Below are positions 32,563-39,700 of a stretch of 52,344 nucleotides of DNA, in pieces; the first letter of the stretch is position 1; every line of letters begins with the position of its first letter. Below the pieces are notes generated by a model. It did no database searches and was not told the DNA's origin. It saw only the letters and a list, made by a program, of their open reading frames with translations. This DNA comes from an uncultured Opitutia bacterium (GTDB lineage: Bacteria > Verrucomicrobiota > Verrucomicrobiia > Opitutales > UBA953): assembly GCA_903913915.1 (NCBI GenBank), contig CAIWNE010000025.1:1-52344 (forward strand), in the 5' to 3' direction. A program made the translations under genes and the position numbers.

Positions 32563-33017
32563 GCAAGAGTAGCCTCAAAGACCTGCTGCAGGACACCGCA
32601 CTGCGGAAGCAATTCATGGCCGATGCGGGCATCTCCGCCCGGCTTCTCAAGGAATTCCTGGATAAGGGCGACGACGAGACACTCGTCTCGTATCTGGAAA
32701 CCCCCGAAATCTTTCAGTACTCCACGGAACAAGGGAGCTGCGAAGTCCTGAGTTGGAAGGGCTATTTTTTCTCCAAAAGCGAATGGGATGATTTCGCCGG
32801 CCCATTCAACTCACTTGATGAAGCGCTGGAACCCATCCGCTACCTTCTCGAATGCGGAGATGAATGCGATACCGACTCAGCCACCCACTGGGTAGAGAGC
32901 AAACTGACAGATCAGCAAACCTTCTCTGTCATCAAGAAGCTCGTCTCCGTGGGCGATGTCGTCGAGGTCGACGGCGTGAAATACCGGCGAAATACTTCGG
33001 GTTATTCGGCCGTATAG
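32559..33017 (+). CDS. Hypothetical protein, GPF-motif paralogue 2
   Basis: The protein has 152 residues starting at GTG (32559), which overlaps the previous stop by 4 bp. The first 60 residues are helical (LKDLLQDTALRKQFMADAGISARLLKEFLDKG). The shared core follows: WKGYFFSKSEW, AGPFNSLDEALEPIRYLLE, WVESKLTDQQTFSVIKKLV, then VGDVVEVDGVKYRRN. It matches paralogues 1 and 3 in the GPF(D/N)-x-x-x-E(A/V) turn, the VES/YGS-L-x-D segment and the closing short beta-hairpin that ends in V/I-(D/N)-G/N-x-x-Y-x-R. Function unknown. Confidence 0.65.
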   Translation: MSKSSLKDLLQDTALRKQFMADAGISARLLKEFLDKGDDETLVSYLETPEIFQYSTEQGSCEVLSWKGYFFSKSEWDDFAGPFNSLDEALEPIRYLLECGDECDTDSATHWVESKLTDQQTFSVIKKLVSVGDVVEVDGVKYRRNTSGYSAV

Positions 33018-33046
33018 ACCAACAAGGATTTCAAACCCTATACGGG

Positions 33047-33517
33047 TCATGGTTGAATCGTTAGGCCTTCCGCCGTCCTGACATAGGCAGAATTATTGAT
33101 GATAAATACGCATCCTGGCACGACCAGCTCCTTGCAACGATCCGCGATGAAATCGTCGTCCAGCGATCCGTACGCTCTCTTGTAAAAACCTTCGGGGGCT
33201 GAACTGACAGCAATCGAAAGGACCGTATCAACAACTTCCTCGAGGTCGTCAAAGGGACCATCGATGTCTACAAAGTTAGCTACCCAATAGTAGCTGGCGA
33301 AACAATGCACGCGGACGCTACCCATATCGGCATTCCTATCCTCGAGACAAAACTCCGGCTTGGTAGATCGAATTGCGCAGCTAGCCATGTCCTCGAGATC
33401 TGCAGTGGGCAACCTTCCCTTCGGCTTAACACCTCTGTTGGCGCGCCCATAAGCCAAAAGCGCCTTTCGAAATCCCGGGGTGCTGATAGCACCATCCCAG
33501 TCGCTAAAGTCAGGCAT
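33047..33517 (-). CDS. Hypothetical protein, GPF-motif paralogue 3
   Basis: The protein has 156 residues on the opposite strand, converging on paralogue 2 with a 29-bp gap. Its core reads VHCFASYYWVANFV, DGPFDDLEEVVDTVLSI, RAYGSLDDDFIADRCKELV, then PGCVFIINNSAYVRTAEG, aligning element by element with the other two. The N-terminal part (FSDWDGAISTPGFRKALLAYGRANRGVKP) is unique. It is the last gene of the leftward operon headed by the protein at 35159-35923, 31 bp after the GIY-YIG/DUF4357 gene. Function unknown. Confidence 0.65.
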   Translation of the reverse strand: MPDFSDWDGAISTPGFRKALLAYGRANRGVKPKGRLPTADLEDMASCAIRSTKPEFCLEDRNADMGSVRVHCFASYYWVANFVDIDGPFDDLEEVVDTVLSIAVSSAPEGFYKRAYGSLDDDFIADRCKELVVPGCVFIINNSAYVRTAEGLTIQP

Positions 33518-33548
33518 GGATAGGAGTAAGAGTGTCTTGGCCGGAAAC

Positions 33549-34391
33549 CTAAGCCGACTGGATTTCTCCGAGGCTCTTCCCGCTGGAATTCTTCCAATTG
33601 GACGGCCCGGATGAATAGCGAGCCAGGATGATGTTGGAGGCCGATGAGGAGGAATTGAAGAGGTAATCCTGGAGGAACACGTATGCGTCCGGGTCCTCCC
33701 TGAGGACGCCCATGGACAATAAGTTAGACCGAAGGACCTTGGTGCGTTCGGCCATCGTGGGAGTATCTTGCTTAGACGCGCGACTCCCCTTTTTAACCAG
33801 GAATCCTTCGGGAGTATCGACCCCGGAGGCCTTCACTCCCTTGCCGTCGATATGGAGAAGCTCAGCTGAGGAGACCGCATTGGCGGCCCGCTGCTGAAAC
33901 ATGCCCATTCCGATGCTCGGCAAGCAAAGGAGCATCTCCTGCAGAAAGGCTTCGGCATCCGCCTGGTCAGCTTCCGAGAGAGAGGGTAGCTCTGGCTCAT
34001 TGCCATTCTGGATCACGCAGCGCTTGGAGGCCGAAGCCAAGCCGATGAGCCGCGACTCCAGATACTGAACGTGCGCCTTGTTAAGGCTTTCATCCTTGCT
34101 GGTGAACGAGACGCCGAACGTCCAGAAATCCTTGCTCGCGTCGTGGCTGCGCAGCCGGTTCAGGATAGGATCCCCCTCTCCTACGTAGATGGCCGGGAAT
34201 GACGACTGATCCGATTCGCCAAGAAGCACGTAGACGCCAGTCCTCTTTAGCTCCTTTCGCTTCGACGCTTCAGCCAAGAGCGCCCGAGGGAAGGCGAGTC
34301 CTTGCCCCGTCCAGTTCGACTTCTCGATCGTACGTACCCCATTGGGATCACCGTCTAATTGGAAGATCCGGATGCTATAAGGGGTAGCCAT
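33549..34391 (-). CDS. GIY-YIG nuclease with C-terminal DUF4357
   Basis: The protein has 280 residues. The GIY-YIG core lies at residues 51-84: TGVYVLLG, then AIYVGEGDPILNRLRSH, giving the GVY...YVG pair and a following Arg. A helical segment with HVQYLESRLIGLA supplies the usual catalytic Glu (residue about 112). The second half (VKASGVDTPEGFLVKKGSRASKQDTPTM..., ending RYSSGPSNWKNSSGKSL) is the DUF4357 domain, often fused to GIY-YIG and methylase proteins and suspected of binding DNA or protein. It follows the second GIY-YIG gene by 9 bp. A DNA-cutting role in defence or repair is likely. Confidence 0.85.
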   Translation of the reverse strand: MATPYSIRIFQLDGDPNGVRTIEKSNWTGQGLAFPRALLAEASKRKELKRTGVYVLLGESDQSSFPAIYVGEGDPILNRLRSHDASKDFWTFGVSFTSKDESLNKAHVQYLESRLIGLASASKRCVIQNGNEPELPSLSEADQADAEAFLQEMLLCLPSIGMGMFQQRAANAVSSAELLHIDGKGVKASGVDTPEGFLVKKGSRASKQDTPTMAERTKVLRSNLLSMGVLREDPDAYVFLQDYLFNSSSSASNIILARYSSGPSNWKNSSGKSLGEIQSA

Positions 34392-34400
34392 GCGCAGTTT

Positions 34401-35162
34401 CTACGGCTCGTTGATATAAAGGCAAGGCGACTGCGGGCTGACCTTAGTATAGGCGGTGACATCGCCTAGAAGATACTTCTGGCGGATGGCCTCCGGGGCT
34501 GGCTTGCCGACGAATTCGATCCGGCCCTTGGCATCATCAGGGACGAGGTCCGTGCGGTTCGGGTACGGGGTCGTTAACGCCGGCAGCCACTTCTCCGGCT
34601 CATAGACATCACGGACCACGCCCTCGTAGACGGCGAAGACATACTTCATCTTCGAAGCGCGCTCCGCACTCAGCACCCAGACGCCACGGGTGATGTCGTA
34701 AAGCTCCGCCGCCGGCATGCCGTGGCGGTAAAGCTGGTTGACCCGGATCAGGATGACCGGGTCCGAGATCTTCACAGGCTTGGCTGCATAATAGCCTTCG
34801 AGCTCCGATAGCCCCTTACGGCCGAAGCGGAGACTGTCTTTACCTACGACACGATTCGTCAGGTTCTCGAGCCCAAGCAGACCGATCGCGGCGGACTCGA
34901 TATTGTAAGCCTCCTGCTCAGTGCGGAGGCCATGCGCCAGCATCTCGATGCGAGGCTCCAAGCCGGCGGCGAAGATCTCCCGGATGCACTTAACCTTCGG
35001 GTGGTCGTCATCCTCGAACAGATGGTCCAGGCAGCGCTCGCCCTTCCCTTTCCCGATGTAGAACACCTTCCCGTCCCGCGGGTCCAGATATAGGTACACG
35101 TAATACCCCAACCTCTCGGCCATGCCCGGCTTCAGCGATCGGAGATGCGGAGGGATTTTCAT
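34401..35162 (-). CDS. GIY-YIG nuclease, LEM3-like
   Basis: The protein has 253 residues. The GIY-YIG domain is near the start: LGYYVYLYLDPRDG, then VFYIGKGKGERCLDHL at residues 33-48, a form seen in the LEM3-like branch. A helix EQEAYNIESAAIGLLG holds the probable metal-binding Glu. The C-terminal two thirds (IRVNQLYRHGMPAAELYDITRGVWVLSAERASKMKYVFAVYEGVVRDVYEPEKW) matches the WxLSxxRA-x-x-xYxFAVY-x-GV-x-EVY region that accompanies many bacterial members. Its start overlaps the stop of the gene above by 4 bp (ATGA), so the two proteins are probably made together. Confidence 0.85.
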   Translation of the reverse strand: MKIPPHLRSLKPGMAERLGYYVYLYLDPRDGKVFYIGKGKGERCLDHLFEDDDHPKVKCIREIFAAGLEPRIEMLAHGLRTEQEAYNIESAAIGLLGLENLTNRVVGKDSLRFGRKGLSELEGYYAAKPVKISDPVILIRVNQLYRHGMPAAELYDITRGVWVLSAERASKMKYVFAVYEGVVRDVYEPEKWLPALTTPYPNRTDLVPDDAKGRIEFVGKPAPEAIRQKYLLGDVTAYTKVSPQSPCLYINEP

Positions 35163-35923
35163 TTGTCGAGCGATGTAGGAAGGTGTTGGCCGAAGTAGCC
35201 GATGACGAGCTTAGCACGGGCTTCGTCCCAGATGAAGTGGACGGACATGCACTCCTTGGGATAGCCACCGCCAAGGGTGATATGTTCGTCGAAGAGGGTC
35301 TGCTTACCTTGATACTCAAAGCGGTAGTGATCTCCATGCACCCGGACGACGGTATCGCTAACCATCGGCCGGTAGAGATTCCCTAGTGCGGATTCCCTAG
35401 CCAAATCCTTCAGACGATGAATAGGGACTTTCTTGCCCGCGCGCTTGGAGGCGAACGTCGCCAAGTGAGTCAAGGCCTTGTCGAGCTTTCCGTCATGTTC
35501 ATAGAGACAAAGCTCCGCATGCTCCAATGCTTGCGGAAGGATCTCAATATGCTTGGTGAATTCGGGCTTCAGGAGGTGCGCATTGAGGATATCGACAGCC
35601 TTTTGGAATGGCTTCCGCTCCGGGATCTCTGGAGCTGGCTTTTCGAACGGCTTAAGCTTTCGTTTTGAAACGAGGCCAGCCATCAAGGCGAAGGTTTTGT
35701 CGCGGAGCGCATCAGGGACCGTGACCGAGACCCGCGTCCCGGCCTGGACCTTCGCGAAGCGTATCCGGGCAACCCCTTCGTAGCCGATGAAATCCAAGTC
35801 GATGCCCTCGCCGTTGAGGGCGGCACCGCCATTATGCTCCAGGACCTTGGCCCGGACGTGAAACCTCACCGTCTTGAACGCCTCAGACGGAGACTGATTA
35901 CAGATGTATTCCCATGTGTCCAT
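35159..35923 (-). CDS. Hypothetical protein, paralogue of 46395-47150
   Basis: The protein has 254 residues. It is clearly related to the protein at 46395-47150: LLKPEFTKHIEILPQALEH with CLYEHDGKLDKALTHLATFA, and near the end LFDEHITLGGGYPKECMSVH, then FIWDEARAKLVIGYFGQHL. The shared C-terminal part has the form HxTLG-x-G-x-x-P-(K/R)-x-CMS(V/I)-x-F-x-WD-x-x-A-x-KL. I do not recognise a named family. It heads the GIY-YIG operon, just as its paralogue heads the radical SAM/peptide operon. A perfect TATAAT lies about 65 bp upstream, directly after the terminator of the preceding unit. No Shine-Dalgarno site is seen. Confidence 0.65.
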   Translation of the reverse strand: MDTWEYICNQSPSEAFKTVRFHVRAKVLEHNGGAALNGEGIDLDFIGYEGVARIRFAKVQAGTRVSVTVPDALRDKTFALMAGLVSKRKLKPFEKPAPEIPERKPFQKAVDILNAHLLKPEFTKHIEILPQALEHAELCLYEHDGKLDKALTHLATFASKRAGKKVPIHRLKDLARESALGNLYRPMVSDTVVRVHGDHYRFEYQGKQTLFDEHITLGGGYPKECMSVHFIWDEARAKLVIGYFGQHLPTSLDK

Positions 35924-35985
35924 GGAGGGGCGCCCACAGCTTACACAGCCCCCGGGCAGAGTGAAGCGGTTTTAGACCCGAACAC

Positions 35986-35991
35986 ATTATA
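35986..35991 (-). promoter_or_regulatory. Candidate -10 box for the GIY-YIG operon
   Basis: A perfect TATAAT on the minus strand, 2 bases after the T-tract of the preceding terminator. The -35 would fall inside the terminator hairpin and matches poorly (AGTGGC). Confidence 0.45.
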
Positions 35992-35992
35992 C

Positions 35993-36025
35993 TTACAAAA
36001 CAGGGGGCCACTTCGTGGCCCACTG
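35993..36025 (-). terminator. Rho-independent terminator, duplicate copy
   Basis: CAGTGGGCCAC-GAA-GTGGCCCCCTG on the minus strand (10 of 11 pairs) followed by TTTTGT. It is the copy of the terminator at 44725-44759, with one stem mismatch, and ends the transcript of the megaglycosyltransferase/SLOG unit. Confidence 0.8.
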
Positions 36026-36048
36026 GAGTCTCGGGATCAGGGCCTCGC

Positions 36049-36103
36049 TTACTTGCGCGTACCGTTACCGCGGCCGCCGCCGGACGGATTGCCGGTGGTG
36101 CTA
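36049..36103 (-). pseudogene. Headless second copy of the Gly/Asn/Arg-rich peptide
   Basis: Translated on the minus strand this encodes STTGNPSGGGRGNG followed by TRK and a TAA stop. It matches the last 18-19 residues of the peptide gene at 44783-44872, and the bases after the stop, through the terminator, also match. The first 11 residues and the start codon of the intact copy are missing. The DNA upstream is the end of the SLOG gene in another frame. No ATG with a ribosome site exists near; the nearest in-frame ATGs (36213, 36201) lie inside the SLOG gene. The simplest reading is a 5'-truncated remnant, but an overlapping longer precursor cannot be excluded. Confidence 0.6.
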
Positions 36104-36700
36104 ACGTTCCGGACGCGAAGCGATGCCTGAGTGCCTCCGCTGATACCGAGGAAGGAGCCTGGCGACGATCTCAACAGCCTGCGCAGGAGAACCAGCGGCA
36201 TAGACGCAGTCATCGGGGATATCTTTATATCTGACTCTTTGGTCGATTTTCGTGCCCGCCAACTTGCCGCCCCACCCTTCATATGGCAGGGCCACGATCA
36301 AGCGCCGGTAGATCCATCCGAGCGCGATTTCGCTTAGAGTTCCAGCCCCGCCACCGATCACGATGATGGCATCGGAATGGGCGACGATGGAGTTTCGCAG
36401 ATGATCCATCCCGGTGGCGATGACCACATCTACGAAGGGGTTGGCCGACCCTGGATCACTTCCGGGCGCGATTCCGATGATATCCCCATCGCACCATGAA
36501 GGCGCAGCCCTCGCCCCTGCGGATGCCTCTTTCATGACGCCCCCCATCCCCCCAGTGACGAGACGCCATCGCTTCTCAATGATTTGCGCGCCGACTTCCC
36601 TGGCCGCCACAGCCTTAGAGCCAGCCGGATCGGTTGAAGCGTCGCCGATGACGGCAACCATCGGCCGCCGCTTAAGATCCGAGGGGGCTTCAGGCTCCAT
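36101..36700 (-). CDS. SLOG/LOG-like nucleotide-binding protein (TIGR00725 type)
   Basis: The protein has 199 residues from the ATG at 36700, overlapping the upstream stop by 11 bp. The Rossmann-like SLOG fold is evident: MVAVIGDAS at the start, RLVTGGMGGVMKEAS, and SDAIIVIGGGAGTLSEIALGW. GGxGTLxE is the phosphate-binding signature shared by LOG phosphoribohydrolases, DprA and TIGR00725 proteins. Members bind or cleave nucleotides or NAD-like ligands; the substrate is unknown here. The PGGxGT variant of true LOG enzymes is absent, which favours the TIGR00725 branch. The stop (TAG at 36101) falls just inside the duplicated peptide tail. The role in the glycosyltransferase unit is unclear. Confidence 0.82.
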   Translation of the reverse strand: MEPEAPSDLKRRPMVAVIGDASTDPAGSKAVAAREVGAQIIEKRWRLVTGGMGGVMKEASAGARAAPSWCDGDIIGIAPGSDPGSANPFVDVVIATGMDHLRNSIVAHSDAIIVIGGGAGTLSEIALGWIYRRLIVALPYEGWGGKLAGTKIDQRVRYKDIPDDCVYAAGSPAQAVEIVARLLPRYQRRHSGIASRPER

Positions 36701-39700
36701 AGGCTTCAATCAAAAGTCGGGCGTCTTCATAATCAAGAAAAACGCCCGCCAAAGTGGGGATCCCTTTTCCACGCCATTGCCTTTTTCCGTGCATGGCTTC
36801 CAGGAGGGCAAAGACATAAAAGTCGTGGGTAACGACGATGTTCAGTCCCTGCTGCTTAAGACCATCGCTGGCCATCAGCTCACGAATCGCACCCATCGCT
36901 GACACATGCGAAGGGAGAATCGCGCCGGGATCATCGAGGGCTCCGTCAATCCATGCGTCTACCAGCGAGTGCCAGCCCAGCCGTGCCTTGTGTGCATCGT
37001 AGGCGGTCCGGTCGGCATGATCCGCCGAAAGTCTGCAAAGCGACCTGAAGCTACGCACGTCCGACGCATCGTGCCCTAGCGCCAACATGATTTCCTGGGC
37101 CGTCTGACGGGCACGCAGAACTCCGCTGGAGACGACCTGCGTGGCGCGGCCGAGGGCCAACCCCAAGGCACGGCTGTCGGCACGTCCTTTCTCAGTGATG
37201 GAGACCTCGTCGGCGCCTTTGCCTAGTCCTTTCAAGGAAGGTCGGTCGGCATGCCTCAGGATCAGCAACCCGTCTCGCCCGGACCAGCCTCCTGCCATGA
37301 TTTCTTCTTTGGTAATTAGCCCGCTGGATCTCCCGCAATGCCCGCCAGGCATATACCGCTTCATGATGCGCGCTATCGCCGCTTCGCGCTCGGCTCGCTG
37401 CCCGTTTTTCCCCAGGCCTGAGCTCTCATAGTAATAGAGTTTGCTCGAAAGATGCCGCGGCGCCAAGGCGCGCTCAACTATTGGGACCATAAATGCCCAG
37501 TCTACGCATACCTCGACGTATTTGCCATCGAGCCGAAGACGCCAATCAGGAATCCCGTCGAACAGTCTCTTCCGGAAACTGCGGAGGTGCTGCCAGACGT
37601 TCCCGCCCCTAGACGAAACCAGATCCGTAAAATTGGCAGGGTAATCGGCTGGCTTATCTGTCCTTACCATTGAGCCTACCGTCAGGTCAGCGCCAGATCC
37701 ATGGGCGTTCGCGAGCTCTTTCAAGACCTCCGTCCCGATCAAAGCATCGTCCATGTCGAGCGTGATGATGACTGCTTCAGGGTCAGAACACAGGTCACGT
37801 ATGGCCGTGATGGTATTGGCGAGCTGCCCTCTCCGGCGCCTAGGTTGCAGCAAGGTGATGTTCGGAGACTGGGCGAAGACCCTGCGGCACGCTTCTCGGC
37901 TATGCTCATCAGAACCATCATCAATGACGACAGCACCCCATGCGTAACCGGTCTGCCGACGCATGGACTCGTAGCAGCGCAGCATCTTGCCATAAGGGAC
38001 ATTCCTACCTGTCACGATATAGACGAAAGGCTCAGGCCGAGGCGACGGCAGCCACTCTAAGGCGCTGCCTACAAGGTCGACCTTGCCGACCTGACCATTG
38101 AAGAGGGCCCCTTGCTCGATTAATGCCATGACGAGATTCCATTCGCGTCCCGAACGCTTGAAGGAGTTCTGGGGATGGATAAAAGCGGTTTGGCGACCTC
38201 CACCACGGAGGCTGACGGCATGACCAGCGAGGCAGGCTTGGTCCATCGATCGATGCCAAGCCAGCTCGAGTTTGCCGTCGTCGGCCGACCTGTTTAAAAA
38301 TGGACGCGAAGCCATCAGGCGAGCGCGGTCAAAGATACACCCGCGGCACTCGACCCGGTATGGTATGCCCTCGGGGTCATTTGCAACGAAAGGCTGATCT
38401 TCCTTGTTCAGGATGTTGAGGCTTACCGTCAAGGCAGCGGGACTGGATCTCAGGGCCGCAATGGCTTCGCCGACGAAATCATGCCTCCTGTCTTCTCTCC
38501 GGATGAGCAGGTCTGAATCCACCTGCAGGATATAATCACCACGACATGAATCGAAGGCACCAAGAGGCGAAACCAAGGGTGCGCCTGACTTCGTGTGCGT
38601 CCATGACGATCCCAGGCCGAACCAACGCCGATTAATCCCCTCGGCCTCAGACGAACCATCAGGAGGGGCCAAGATAATCTGGTCGATGAGTCCGCGCGCC
38701 TTCAAGCGACCGGCTGCTTCGAGCGTTTTTCCCAAATCTGGCGAACCATACTGCCGCACAAAACCCTCCGTCCGTGAATCTATCGCCAAGATACGTTCGA
38801 TAAATACTCGGGGTGTCTCGAGCTGTTGAACTAGGTGGTCCACCTGCGCCTCCAAAGAATCGGCTTCGAGGGCTGAGGCCTTGATGACCAAGGAGACGCT
38901 CGCATCAGGATGCTCGATGCTGAAGGGCTGGCACTCCCATGCGATGAAATCGGTCGCGGGAAGCCCGGTGGCCGAATCATAGGCATTGTTCCTCTTCTTT
39001 GATACTACCCATAGTCCTGCTTCGAGAAGGGCACGCCTGACGGTCCTGATCGAACGATGGTATTCCTTTCTTGGGCGACCAGATTCAGCAACCTCCCCGT
39101 ATTCAAATTTGCCGCCATACGCAGCATCGTCAGGCAATTTTCGTTCCAGATGAATCGTCGTCGGAGGCCCGAAGGTGCTGACCGGGTCGCACATCAGGAC
39201 GACGACCCTGCCAGTCTTTTTAACCGCCGCACCCAAGTCGGCGACGACCTGCCGGAAGGCCTCTTCCGACTGAAGCTCACACAGGACCAGCGAACAGACA
39301 ACCGCGTCGTAGGGGCCGCGGGCGACCGCAAGGGCCCGGGAATCAGTCAAGAACATGTCCCCGTTGTTCACGCCATTTTCCCATCGTTTCTTGAGCCCTT
39401 CTCCGGGATCGAATCCCGCGACTTTCTTCCCTGATTTGCTGAGGCGACGCGCCGTATAAGCCTGCTTGCCGCACCCATAATCGAGGACGCTTTCAAAGGC
39501 GTGCCTGGAGAGGATTTCTTCTACCATTTCGTCGCAGACAGCCGTAGCGGATTTTTTGTCGGAGCAATGCCAGCGCCAAAACTCTTCGAAACCGTCGAGC
39601 TCAGGCGCTTGATGGTCTTTCCAGGCGAGACTAAGTAGCCGATTCAAGTCTGCGCGATGCCAGAACCGCACGCAAAGCCAGGCCTTACGCGCCATGGTTT

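Noticed and set aside
36104-36282. Overlapping longer precursor for the second peptide copy
   Set aside because: The extra residues read like a frame-shifted shadow of the SLOG gene, with no ribosome site; kept only as an alternative in the remnant's entry.
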